64,000 nucleotides of DNA from Ophiobolus disseminans (lineage: Eukaryota > Ascomycota > Dothideomycetes > Pleosporales > Phaeosphaeriaceae): positions 1,439,065-1,503,064 of the forward strand of contig MU006216.1 of assembly GCA_010093685.1 (NCBI GenBank), in the 5' to 3' direction. The translations under genes were made by a program, and so were the position numbers. Shown here one piece after another: positions 20,890 to 31,614 of the stretch (position 1 is its first letter; the number at the start of each line of letters is the position of its first letter). Below the pieces are notes generated by a model. It did no database searches. It saw only the letters and a list, made by a program, of their open reading frames with translations, and was not told the DNA's origin.

Positions 20890-22848
20890 CTACCTCTTGC
20901 AGGCAAGTATCGTTTGGCACTCGAACACAGTCTTTCGCTTGAGGCATTCTTCCATGATGCTTGCATCTTCCCAAAACCATTTCACCTCGCCTGGAACATC
21001 GTCCACGAAGCTGCCCCATATATCTCGCCACAGAGATCTTCCAATCATGGTCGAAAGCTCCTCATCGACATCTTTTGAAGAGGTATCAAAAGCGCAGGGC
21101 AAGTTGACATTGGAGTCACTGTCCAAGGACGACAAGTCAAAGCCAGCATCTGTCAACCAGCTGGGGACTAATAAGCAGGGCTTGGAGCAGCGGAACAGTT
21201 TCTCTAGATTGATCGAGAGTCTGTCATCAATCCACATGCGCAGGAGCGGGCCAGCAGTTTGGCGTACAGGTGCCGCATTCATGACCCTAATTTCCAGTAA
21301 ACCCCCGGGAGCAAGTAGCTTGTAGCATTCGCGGAATAGTTCGGGTAGCTTGGAAGACGGGACTAACGACGGTAGTGTTGAAGCTCTAATATGAGAAAAG
21401 TAATTCTCTGGGTACGGCAAGGGGACTGCACCACAGTCGCGAACCGTTAGGTAGGACACGTTAGTAGGGAGCGTAATTGGCCGTTGGTCCTTATTCGTAA
21501 GAAAGTGGACTGTTTGGTTCGGATGCATCGCAGACATCTGAAACACTTCCGCTAATGGATTGTTAGACAAGCACGACATGGTAACTCAAGAGCACAGCAC
21601 CGACTTACAGAGATTGCCGTACAGTTCCAGGATCTTACCAGTAGCACACATCGGTGTCGGGACGACCCGAGGATACTGCATCTGGAGACCAGTCAAAAGC
21701 CAGAGTTGCTTCTCAAGCGCTAGCTACGCCAGTATTAGCCAATGTCTCAACTTTCATCGACCATAGCACTGACCTCTTCGTCGACCTCTTCGCCTTCTTC
21801 CCACTCTTCTTTGAGTCGGTCGAGAACAACACGCGGACCGGCACTCTCCATTCGACGAATAAAACGTTGAAAGCGGGTTAGCTCAAGAGTGCTACTGTGA
21901 GCGACAGCAACCTTACTCGCCACCGGTTTTGGTACGACTTGCATCTCTTGTGGAACGCCCCGTGGTGTAAGACATGCCCATTGTGATAACGGTGGGCAAA
22001 CTACTGTATCTGAGCGGATGGGCTCATACGAATCTTCCATGGTCGTGTCATCTTCGATGGCGTCGTGCAGCTTAAGAGCTTCGAAACTTAGCGCACCCTC
22101 AATTACAACTGGACACGGCTGTCTGGACGTTGTTAGCCTAGCACTAGTAGACGTGGAGTTTTATCATGCCTCTTCACTTGTGCTGGCCAGTAAGGACTTG
22201 GTTTTACAATGAGATCATCGCGTTCGGTTGTCATCGAGTTCGTCTTCCCTTTGCTTTTATTTGAAAAGTTGGAGAACTTTTGTTGGCGCTGGCTCTCTTC
22301 TTCGATGGTCTCCACTTTGATCGGCGTCTGCACCTCCCAACGACGTTCTTCTGCGACATATGTCAGCTATTTTGCTTTGACCCGGGAGCTCTGAACCGCT
22401 TACGCGAGAACCGCGCTTCTGTCGAAGTTGTGCGCCGAGATGAGTTATCTCCCTCCAACTCCGGCACATCATGAATTGCTAAGTCGAATCGTGCTCCTGA
22501 AGGCAGTTTAGGCGAAAGTGTCGTCGCGTATGTCCACGGTGGTTGCAGTGTGGGGTCTTTGAGGGAAGGCTGAAGTTTCAAGTCCAACTTTTTGGGCAAG
22601 GAACGGGCCACCTTTGGCGAATTATTACTGCGCTTTGACGAAGGTCGAATGATATTTGAATGCAGGACTTTCGCCTTCTTGAGTCCAGACGTCCACCAAA
22701 GTTCTCGATCGGCCGATATGGAGCTCCTGGAACTTGTCGTTGTTTTGAGAGAACCGGCAATACTCGACTGTTCTCTGGCTTTACGTTCTCTTCTCTCCCC
22801 TACTTTTTCCACATTTGGGTCGCTCCATGAGAGGTCGGCAGTGAACAT
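20890..22848 (-). CDS. Methyltransferase-like protein with long disordered N-terminus
   Basis: Five exons (introns 21552-21608, 21724-21773, 22119-22177, 22351-22403) encode 579 aa. Residues 1-200 are basic, Ser/Arg/Lys-rich and probably disordered. The segment TGKILELYGNLSEVFQMSAMHP looks like a degenerate class I SAM-binding region. It is followed by VSYLTVRDCGAVPLPYPENYFSHI and RECYKLLAPGGLLEIRVMNAAP, the post-motif strand and loop of class I methyltransferases, and a C-terminal domain ending KRKTVFECQTILACKR. The glycine-rich motif I (GxGxG) is not obvious, so catalytic activity is uncertain. No target can be named. All four splice junctions keep the frame. Confidence 0.72.
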
Positions 22849-24280
22849 AGTCGCTTAATGTCGATCGAATAAGTGGAGCCAGAATTAACGAAAAGATACT
22901 CGAAGCCGACGCAAAGCTGGTGAAGGTCTAGAAAAGTACCATGAGAACGCATATCGGAGACGGTCAGATAATCATCAGGGATCTGGGGAGATAATGTCGC
23001 AGCCGCTAGGCCTGCACAACGGCTCCTGTTCCCGCAGGATCTGAGTAACGCCGTCGTACAATCCCGGCCCTGGTCTGCTAGCTCAGCAGGAGAAAGTAAC
23101 GAAGACTCCCAAAACTAGGTTCGCGGACAGCATTACGCCACTGTCGTGCCAGCGTGTGGAGCGCCTGAGCCAGCGAACGCCCCGTGAGGACACCCAATGT
23201 CTCCTCATTGCACGGGGGAAGATTGTTCCGCACGTGGGATACCCGAGCAGGACATCTCAATTGACATCAACCTGCCCGAAAAAGTGACGCCTGAGTCGTA
23301 CCACGAAGCACAAGGCTCTAGCTCGCCAACCCTCGACACGGTTCATATTTCTGTGGCTGGCTTCTTCGCAACGATAAGTCGATCATGACGAGGCACAGTG
23401 CGGTTAGGTGCTGCGATGAGCGCCCGGCTTGAGACCGTTAACCGACCCAACAGCGCCTCCAAGCCATCCACCTGCATGTTGGAAAGCAGTTGCCATCGGC
23501 GGCCCAGTTCCTTCAAGTCATCGTGGGCGCGCGAAGGCCGGCAGAACCGCACAAGGTATAGGCCACACGCAAGGTTATCCTGTGGTCAGGACTGCGGTCA
23601 GGGATTGACGATTGCCCTGTTTGTCGTTTCGTTAAATGCAAAGGCGTCCAAAGGGTGATTGAAACTCGCACCAGTCATGATCAGCGGCGCGAGTGATCCT
23701 GCGTATGACTAGCTGCATACGCCCCGACCTCGCTTCCGCAAGCCATCGTGGCACGGCCTAGACCTCCCGTCCCAGTCGATGTCAAGTGCAACCCGCAGAT
23801 TCAACTGCACGACAACGCCATTCCGTTGTGGAAATGGATGGTCGTACGCTTGTTCGCCATCTCCGGCATCCATTCTGTCATTGTTGGCTGACAGCTTCTA
23901 GGGCGTTTTTCATCCGGCCATTCCTTCCCTGGTTGCGATGGCTTTGTACCTGCAGCTTGTTCATCGAGAGTTTCGGCGTTTTCAAACTTTTTCTACGAAG
24001 TCAATCTTCTCGAGAGTAGCTCGCTCACCTACCGTTTTTCCATGCATCACTTCTATTCTCCCACACTCATTTCTTGAGCTCTCACATCACTACCCTTCGA
24101 GCCTGAACGTTTACGGTCCCACTGACGTTCGGCAATCTAATGTTTGCTTCCCAGAACAGCATCGGAACACTCACATAACATCGGGCGCACCATCCCATTC
24201 CGTTCTACATACCTATCTAGACACTCAAAAGGGCGTTGACATTATTCTCCATCATCATTGTGTTGCTCAGCAAGTCCACC
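22849..24280. promoter_or_regulatory. Divergent intergenic region upstream of azgA and the methyltransferase-like gene
   Basis: A long (1.4 kb) gap between divergent starts. Its length suits a regulated transporter promoter. I looked for relic protein fragments in all frames and recognised none. No repeats were noticed. Confidence 0.5.
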
Positions 24281-26470
24281 ATGGAGAGCCTTCGCACCTC
24301 AGTCAAGGCCTTGAATGTCTACATAGGATCATCGACGTTCGGACGTATTTTTCGTCTTGAAGGCTGTGGACATGTGAGTGCAATAAATCGCAGCTATCTC
24401 GAGACATCTACTGAGACCGTTTAACAGGATTTAGAGATTCGAAATACAAGGTTCACAACTGAACTGCGCGCTGGTTTAACAACCTTCTTCACCATGTCAT
24501 ATATCATCGCCGTTAATGTGAGCAAGCTCGTGCAAGAGAAATACACCCTACTAAAGCCTGCAGGCTTCAATTCTTGCCGACACTGGTGGCAGCTGTGTGT
24601 GTAATAGCTCTGATGTTAACGATCGCTTCTGCATAAAGAACGCAGAGTACGCTCAGTGCAAGCAGGGTATGCTATCAAAACCTAATCCGGGATCTCTAAC
24701 TGACATCGAATCAGACCTCAATCGCTCCTTAGTCACAGCTACCGCGGCTGTTGCAGCCTTCTCCTCGTTTCTCTTCGGCTTCCTCACGAACATGCCTGTA
24801 GCTCTGGCACCGGGCATGGGACTAAACGCCTACTTCGCGTATCAAATTGTAGGATTCAATGGAGATGGTATAATCTCGTACAAAATGGCCCTTACAGCAG
24901 TGTTCATTGAAGGTTTCATCTTCATGTTCCTGTCACTGATTGGAATGCGACAATGGCTTGTCAAAGTCATTCCTGTCTCACTGAAGGTCGCTGCTGCATG
25001 TGGCATAGGACTCTTCCTTGCACTGATTGGGCTGAGCGGCACGTCTGGTATCGGTGCCGTTAGTGGAGCACGATCAACCGTTCTTCAAGTTGCTGGCTGT
25101 CCACCAGAGTATTTCCAGGACGGCATGTGCGTGAGCCACAAGATGACTTCGCATACTGTAAGCTGAAGTCTCTTTGGGTCTAAAAGTTGTCATGCTAACA
25201 GAAGGATGCAGATGTGGCTCGGCATAATGGCTGGTGGGATTCTTACTGCGTACCTAATGGCGTATAAAGTCAAGAGTGCAATGATTGTAGGCATTCTCTT
25301 GGTGTCAATTATCTCTTGGCCGTGAGTTCATTACCTGTAGGACGCAGTACGACAGACTAACACTCTTTTAGACGAGGGACCACTGTCACCTATTTCCCAT
25401 ACACTGAGCTTGGGAACAACAAGTTTGCTTTCTTTAAGAAAGTAGTCGGATTTCATCCGATCAATCATACCCTCAACGTCCTGGACTGGAACATTACTCA
25501 GCAGCCTGGAAACTTCGCCATGGCTCTTTTCACATTCCTGTACGTTGACATAATCGACTGCACCGCTACGCTATACAGCATGGCTCGTTTTTCTGGGGTA
25601 GTCGATCCCGAGACTGGAGACTTCCCCCGCTCAACGCTTGCGTATGTAACGGACGCTTTCTGCATCTCAATGGGTGCTCTTCTCGGTACTTCGCCAGTGA
25701 CAGCATGTAAGTATAATCCGCCATACACATCAATACACCTTCTAATATACACGCCATTCAGTCATCGAGTCGGGTGCTGGCATCGCAGAAGGCGGCAAAA
25801 CTGGTCTGACGGCCATGACTTGCGGCATCTGTTTCCTCATCTCCATGTTCTTTGCTCCCATCTTCGCTTCCATTCCACCTTGGGCTACTGGGTGCACCCT
25901 TGTTCTTGTAAGTCTCTCCCGCCCTTCATGCTACCCGTACTAAGTCAATTAGGTCGGCTGCCTTATGATGCGCCAGATCACGACCATCAACTGGAGCTAC
26001 ATCGGCGACGCCATACCTGCCTTTGTGACAGTGATGTTCATTCCCTTCGGGTACAGCGCTGCATATGGCTTGATCGCCGGTCTTATGGTCTACACAGCAC
26101 TAAATGGCATGATCTACCTCACCAAACTGGTTTCTGGTGGTCGCATAGTGCCCGATGATGAAGACCGCCGCGAGTATTGGACTAGTGAGTACCAGCATCC
26201 TTCTTAGTGACCAAAGCGCTAACTTTTGAATCAGTCACTCCACACGGCAAGCTGCCCTGGTTCTTCACCGCCAGCCAGGCACTTGCAGACCATGTCCGCG
26301 GGCGTCGTAATGGGAACAGGGAGGATTCTGCATCAATCAGGGAAGACGGATGGGACTACCAGGATCGATTGGGAAGCAAGGGATCGACTCATGATGCGGA
26401 GCTTGAAAGGGTGATTGTGCAAGCTATGCCAAGGGACCCGGACCACGAGAAAGTATTGAGAAAGACGTGA
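24281..26470 (+). CDS. azgA: AzgA-type purine (hypoxanthine/adenine/guanine) permease
   Basis: Nine exons (introns 24374-24427, 24518-24563, 24667-24714, 25158-25211, 25322-25371, 25707-25761, 25908-25952, 26185-26234) encode 595 aa with about 12-14 hydrophobic segments. Family hallmarks are GLTTFFTMSYIIAVN, the signature NMPVALAPGMGLNAYFAY, and GTSPVTAFIESGAGIAEGGK in the substrate-binding half. AzgA proteins are proton symporters for purines in the plasma membrane of filamentous fungi. The C-terminal tail is charged and cytoplasmic. The loop between helices 1 and 3 is Cys-rich (CVCNSSDVNDRFC), as in fungal homologues. Each of the eight junctions restores a conserved stretch. Confidence 0.95.
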
Positions 26471-26951
26471 GGAGCGAACTGGCAATGAATCTAGGGTTTC
26501 AACGGAGTATCGTTCTGTAATGCGCCTATATATACGTAGGTATCTGAGACCTTGTGTCACGCGTGTCACGTAAGATTCCCCATAACTCATAGCCGCTCTA
26601 CGCGCAGCCGTTGATCTCTAAGACTGGCTCTGTTGTTAATCTTTGCCTCCGGGTTGGTAACCGGCATCCGTGCCGCTATCTCGTTGACTAGTCTTCGCTG
26701 GACCGTTTCTCCCTCACATAATACGTACCAAGGGATCGGGTTTTCGTGAGGGCACAGTGCTGTCCGTTCGTGTGCATTGACACCTGCTAAAAACCACCTG
26801 CAAGAGATGATTCGTCTGCATTATGCATGCGTCCCGTCTCTTGCACATCATTGCTAAGATCGGGTTTCTGCGAGTAAGCATCCCTGTTCAGTCTTTAACG
26901 TTAGCGTCGCTTTACCTTTTCACAAAAGTCGTGATGATAGACAACAACTGA
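26471..26951. other. Intergenic, 3' of azgA
   Basis: No gene or repeat recognised. It marks the start of the gene-poor stretch that runs to about 32.7 kb. Confidence 0.45.
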
Positions 26952-27170
26952 TCAACAGATCACCCCGCCATCAACCTGAAACACCGAGCCAGTGTGTAGC
27001 TGCTATCGGTCGAAAACAAAAACTATATCGCTTTGGCTACTTCGTCGGCATTTCCACGATGGCCCAGGATGGCTTCGTGGGGGAGGTTCGGAGCCGACTT
27101 CGGAAGGAAGGTGCTTCCAAGGTTCTCGAGTCCATGCATCAGGGGTGTGTCCGCGAAGCCGCCGAGGAGC
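26952..27170 (-). pseudogene. Relic of a short-chain dehydrogenase/reductase (C-terminal part)
   Basis: On the minus strand one frame reads GGFADTPLMHG, continues through HGLENLGSTF and GHRGNADEVAKAI, then hits TAG inside what should be the AIxFL segment and goes on FLFSTDSSYT. A one-base shift near 26995 is needed to reach GSVFQVDGGVIC and the stop at 26952-26954. These are the late SDR motifs: the PGxxxTP loop, DEVAxAIxFL, and GxxFxVDGG at the cofactor-domain end. Upstream of 27170 the frame is broken by TAA and no catalytic YxxxK or Rossmann glycine motif was found. It is therefore a decayed gene tail with at least one nonsense and one frameshift change. Confidence 0.75.
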
Positions 27171-27796
27171 GGTTACCTAGGTAGTATTGCCAATGGACTC
27201 TGTGCCGAGAACACGGCCAGAGCTTTGGAAAACAACAATCTCGCGAAGAAGAATATTTGGCAAAAGAAGGTGCGGAAAGGAACGGGCCGGTGCTGGCATC
27301 CGAACTTTTGAGGTCCACCTGCAGCCTCCAACAAATCGAAAGAAAGGAAAAACATTGGAGCGCGAGGAAGCATTAACGACGCGATCATAGAGTATGGGTT
27401 CACGCATTAATCCCACGTCTTCTTCGTCTCTTCGCTTCAGAAAGCGCTTTCAGGGAGCATTTAGCCTCGGCTTAGCACAATGATAAGGCTGCTCTGGTCG
27501 GTACCAGTGTAAGCCACGTCATTTCTTTCGATAGTCATGACACCAAAACACACTTTGTGGCTGCATTGTTAAACACCGAGCGACGCAACTTCTTGACATC
27601 GCTCCGGTGGTCTTAGAGAGTCGCGGTGCCTTGAGGCTGGCTGGAAGGCGCGCGGATGACCGCGTCTCTCAAATCCCCTGAAAACAGCGAACTAACTGAT
27701 CTGTATTAAATGGGAGTTTCTTCCTAAATATTTGGGGTAGTTGTGGATTGGTATTCCTATTACGCTCCTTTTGGTTCCATTTTGCGTTCGATTGGC
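27171..27796. other. Non-coding stretch between two relics
   Basis: Begins with the palindrome TACCTAGGTA at 27174-27183. Upstream parts of the dehydrogenase relic may lie here but are unrecognisable. The 27177-27416 frames on both strands overlap and look like chance. Confidence 0.45.
27174..27183. repeat. Palindrome TACCTAGGTA, copy 2
   Basis: Perfect copy at the point where recognisable homology of the dehydrogenase relic ends. Confidence 0.7.
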
Positions 27797-28945
27797 ATGC
27801 ATTTAGTCGTTTTGTTGGCCGCCGCTTTGGCGCATTACATCCTCGCCTTAGAAATTACCGGTAGAAGTCTCTACAACTTCGCGCTGTGGTCGTAACTTTG
27901 GGCTTACATGCAAAGGCAGTAGATACGGCAATTGTTGTAGTCTATACAGCTTTTGCGGTAGCAGTGATGCGTACTGCTTAGCAAAGAACGATTGTCAACA
28001 AGGGTTCAGCGACTGCAAAGGTAACATCAATCCCAACTGCTTACTACTAGGTTCTGCAATGATTCGTGTCCCAGCACACAAAGTACGCCAAATACTGTCT
28101 ATCCTCTTGTCCCTATTAGCTTCTGTCAATGTCTTAACGATTTTGTGAAGATATACAGGCTCTCATAAGCCTAGATGGTGGGACACAAACTCTTGCAGCA
28201 CCTGCAGGTGGTGTTACTCAGTCTTGCTGCAAACTTGGAATAAGGCTCGACATCGCCGCCTGTTATAGTCTCTCCTTCGACTCTCTCACCACTATTTCTA
28301 CGCGGATCGCATCTTCGCTTGCACCATCGTCCACACTCAAAATTTCGACGAATGCACGTTGGAAACGGCTGTACGATGCCTCACCAAAGGACATGACTTG
28401 CCTCAAGCTCGTCTTCAAGCTCGTCCATGTCAGGCCCGTTGATGGTAAGCAGCTCGGCAAACCTCATCTCAACCACTATGCTCCCGAGTCCATCCACGAT
28501 CAGGCCAGCTCCCTTGTACACAACAAGTACTGTTAGCTCGGCTTCTCCAGATGTCAGCAGTTCATCGGAAATCATTTCAAGTTCGTCGCTCTCCGGTCAA
28601 CCAGTATCAAGCTCTTCGCCAACTTCAGTGTCACCATCCGCGTAGGCCAGCCCTACTTGCGCCGTCGTCATTCTGCCTAAGAATGGACAGTTCGTCAACG
28701 GCATGACACCCTGGCAGGTGCACATCAGCAAATCTGCAGATAGCCACGGTCAATTCGCAGGACAAGGTCGTGTCGGGTCTGGTTCATACGAATTGCGATC
28801 GTCTGACAGCGACCGCGTGCTGAGCCAAACTGTTTAGATTCCTGCTGGTTCAGTGTTCGAGTGTACTGCTTATGGTAGAGCGGTCAACAGTCGATTTCTC
28901 ACGATGTTTAGCATCACTGTTGGAGGTAAAGATTGTGGCGGACTT
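27797..28945 (+). pseudogene. Decayed gene for a secreted chitin-binding (hevein-domain) protein
   Basis: An ATG at 27797 opens a signal-peptide-like sequence (MHLVVLLAAALAHYILA). One base out of frame, 27885-28016 encodes a complete type-1 chitin-binding domain with eight Cys: RCGRNFG, LTCKG, GNCCS, SFCGSS, AYCLA, NDCQQG, SDCKG. After about 380 unclear bases, a Ser/Thr-rich linker is open from about 28394, with eight Ser in a row just before 28427. It is followed in the same frame, across TAG 28643-28645 and TAG 28835-28837, by NGQFVNGMTPWQVHIS, VGSGSYELR, IPAGSVFECTAYG and FLTMFSITVGGKDC, which resemble the CBM4_9-type domain found behind such linkers. Resemblance stops near 28945. The frameshift and stops argue for a pseudogene. 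Confidence 0.78.
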
Positions 28946-29019
28946 AATTTGATAGGCTCAACCCCGCCATGGGACGGGGTTTCTGCTCCTTCATCATTAC
29001 AGAAACGCTTAGGAATAGA

Positions 29020-30475
29020 TCACTTCCACCTAGCCACAATCAAGTCCAGTTTCGCACCCGGTGTCCTCCTTACTTCCTCTAGGGTGAAGTTCGAGTCTGC
29101 GGTGTTCAACAAGGCCTTCCAATCATCCTCGTCACGCTCCTGGGAGTTGGACGTAGCCAGCATGGTAATGTCCGAGTCCCTGTTTGTGTCAATGGCACTC
29201 ACACAAGCAGTGACTACAGCACTTACCTGTTCCACTTCTCCGCACGGAGAGGCAGTGTGCAAGGCGCCTCGAGGCATCTCTCGCTGAACAAAAGACGAGC
29301 ACCTGGCTTCAGAGCGGGGATCAGAGCCTGGAGGATCTTGACACAGTATTTATCGGACCAGTCGTGGAGGATCCATCGAAAGTAGTAGATATCTGCGTCC
29401 TTGACTGGCTGCTCTTCGAAGAAGTCATGAGCCTGGAACGTCACACGGTGGGATAGTTCGGCAGGTGATTTGGTCTTTGCGTCTTCAACAACCTTTGGAA
29501 GGTCCTGCACCACGAATTGTAGGCCGGGAAATTCCTTTGCAAGAGCGATGCACACAAGGCCGTGCGACCCACCAACATCCACCACAGTGGCCTTGCCCAG
29601 AGAGGCCCAGTCGTAGGCCTTGACGGCGTGGGAGGGTTCCAGGCCTGGGAACGTTTGAAGAAAGCTCATGGCGTCTTTGAAGCGGCTCATGCGTTCAGGG
29701 TGGTCCTCAAAGAAATCGAACATGGTCTTGTCTGTATTGTTGGCGAGTTGGAAACCCTGATTACACTACACGTCAGTCAGTGCTTCACACAATTTGGGAG
29801 TGCTGCTGACCGCATGATTTGGCTCCTCAGAGTCTGGCCACTTCGCAACCGCATCAACCATCTACCATAGTAAGCATCTACCCTGGTGAGATATATGGCT
29901 GGACTTACACGCATCTTGGCAGGTCCAACTTCATACATTCCCATGGAGGCCCACGTTCCGAGAATAGGCATGACAGCAAGCGCTTTGGTTGCAGCAGTAT
30001 GCTTAATATGACCCGGCTGAGTCTCGCGGAAGAAGTGATCTGTTATGCCATGTCTCAACAGGCGCGTAAGCTTCTTCTCTGGGACACCGGCCTTCTCGGC
30101 AAGCTCCTTAAAGGTAGTGCCTGTCTCGAGGGGGACAAGGTTCTGAATATTGTATTTGAGAATGGTCTTCAGGCCGACAGATGTGGCAAACTGATCAAGT
30201 CAACACACAACCTAGCCACAGCATGATCACTCATGACATACCGACTTGGCGACTACGGTTTGAATTGGCCCCTGGTTGAGCCACCATAGCTCGTCCAAGG
30301 CTGCTGACAAGGCCTCTTGAGCTTCTGCAACGTCCGGAGGAAATGGATACATCAATGGGGCATCCTCGTCAAATGAAGGCGGGGGCACCTGGCTCTCTGT
30401 GAAGAACTTGTCGAGCTTGGATGTCTGTGTCTCAATCTCCTTGGCAAGAACGACAATGCGGTTGGTCGACGCCAT
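29020..30475 (-). CDS. O-methyltransferase (COMT-type), probable secondary metabolism
   Basis: Five exons (introns 29180-29226, 29757-29810, 29862-29908, 30191-30241) encode 418 aa, including a 51-base exon 3. A winged-helix dimerisation domain (about 60-180) contains TFKELAEKAGVPEKKLTRLLRH. The SAM domain shows VVDVGGSHGLVCIALAKEFP (motif I), FVVQDLP, AHDFFEEQPVKDADIYYFRWILHDWSD (catalytic His-Asp area) and IPALKPGARLLFSE. The C-terminus has ITMLATSNSQERDEDDWKALL. This is the fungal O-methyltransferase_2 family (PF00891), which methylates polyketides and related phenolics. No PKS, NRPS or other biosynthetic gene lies within the window, so it is an orphan. Its neighbours are relics, suggesting remains of a lost cluster. 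Confidence 0.92.
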
Positions 30476-31404
30476 AGTTGCAATATAACGGAGCCGATGT
30501 TACGTGGTCGACGTTTTTGGACGACCTGAGGGTTGAGCTTTGTTGAAACTAGAATGGGCTTGCAAAGTGTGGTATCTGTACTCTTCAGACAATAGCTAAA
30601 TAAATGTGTGTCTCGCCAGCTTATATATTACAGCGGCACAGCTGTGTTGGCTGACAACATTGTTCAGGCAACCCGTCAACTAACCCTCACGCGGCATAGC
30701 GTAGGATGCATCTTATACCCCGCTGCTTCTCACCGGGGCCGGCCCGGATTACTTCGGAAACATCAGTTACTTTGTCTATCGCGATCCAGGAAGGTGAGTG
30801 ATAATGGGAGTCTTCCCACTTGACAAACTACAGCACACAACGTGCTTTCAGGTGGACATACCCTTATGTTCCACCGTAATAATCCGTCTTCGGCCCCAAA
30901 CAATGTGTATCATATATCCTCCAACCTCACATGATGTTGGAACCGCCAAAATCGCCATAAGTGCCCACGGGCTCCGTAGGGGTTCAGCTACAACACTGTC
31001 CTCTAGTCCGGTAGGTAGGCAGAAAGTTATTCGATTTTGTCACGGTCGACAGCCTCCTCACTGCTGCTCTCTTCTCTTTCTCTTGGATACCTGTTTGCTT
31101 CTCCAGGTAGTTCTGGAAAGTATTCGCCATGATACTACGTGGCTTTAGTCATCTCTAGTCCCAAGTTCTACTTGCACCGTAGAAACCTGGTCCGTTCTCA
31201 ATCAATCATTGTGGATTTACCGTCAAGCGGCTCTCCAGATGTTCGACCATTTCGGCGATCTATGTTTCTACCTCTTCGCGCTTCTGTACATCGAAAGCCT
31301 TCCAGATCACAGACACGCCGGCGTCCGTTAGGGTTTTCGCAAAATGTTACACTGCATCGCCATCCATATCGGCTAGAGAGAATAGCGGACCGCTCTCTTA
31401 GTAA

Positions 31405-31529
31405 GTCGTGAAAGCTAGAGAAAAACTTAGCTTGATAGTTACATGTATATATGTAGAAGGTATTCTAAATTCTTACGAGTCTCTGTAGATATACAGAATA
31501 GTGTATCTCAATTTCAGGCTTTCGCGACT
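31405..31529 (+). mobile_element. MITE, copy B (125 bp), best-preserved ends
   Basis: Non-coding element with clear terminal inverted repeats: the left end AGTCGTGAAAGCTAG and the right end, reversed, AGTCGCGAAAGCCTGA. It is flanked on both sides by TA (31403-31404 and 31530-31531), a proper TA target-site duplication. Internally it shares ACATGTATATATGTA and CTCTGTAGATATACAG with copy A, and the same blocks in reverse with copy C. No coding capacity. This fits a Tc1/mariner-type MITE moved by a transposase encoded elsewhere. Confidence 0.82.
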
Positions 31530-31604
31530 TACCGAGAGCCGTTGTTCTATACTGTCTCCTGCTATGTTCGGAGCCAGACGGACAGCTGCAATACTTGAGG
31601 TAAA

Positions 31605-31614
31605 TACCTAGGTA
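31605..31614. repeat. Palindrome TACCTAGGTA, copy 3
   Basis: Perfect copy 75 bases beyond the right end of MITE copy B. Confidence 0.7.

Noticed and set aside
27177..27416. Frames on both strands next to the SDR relic
   Set aside because: Checked for YxxxK, NAG and Rossmann glycine motifs of SDRs and found none, so the relic was not extended into this stretch.
28263..28575. Minus-strand frames opposite the Ser-rich linker
   Set aside because: They are the antisense of a Ser/Thr-rich stretch of the chitin-binding relic, which explains their Glu/Leu-rich content.
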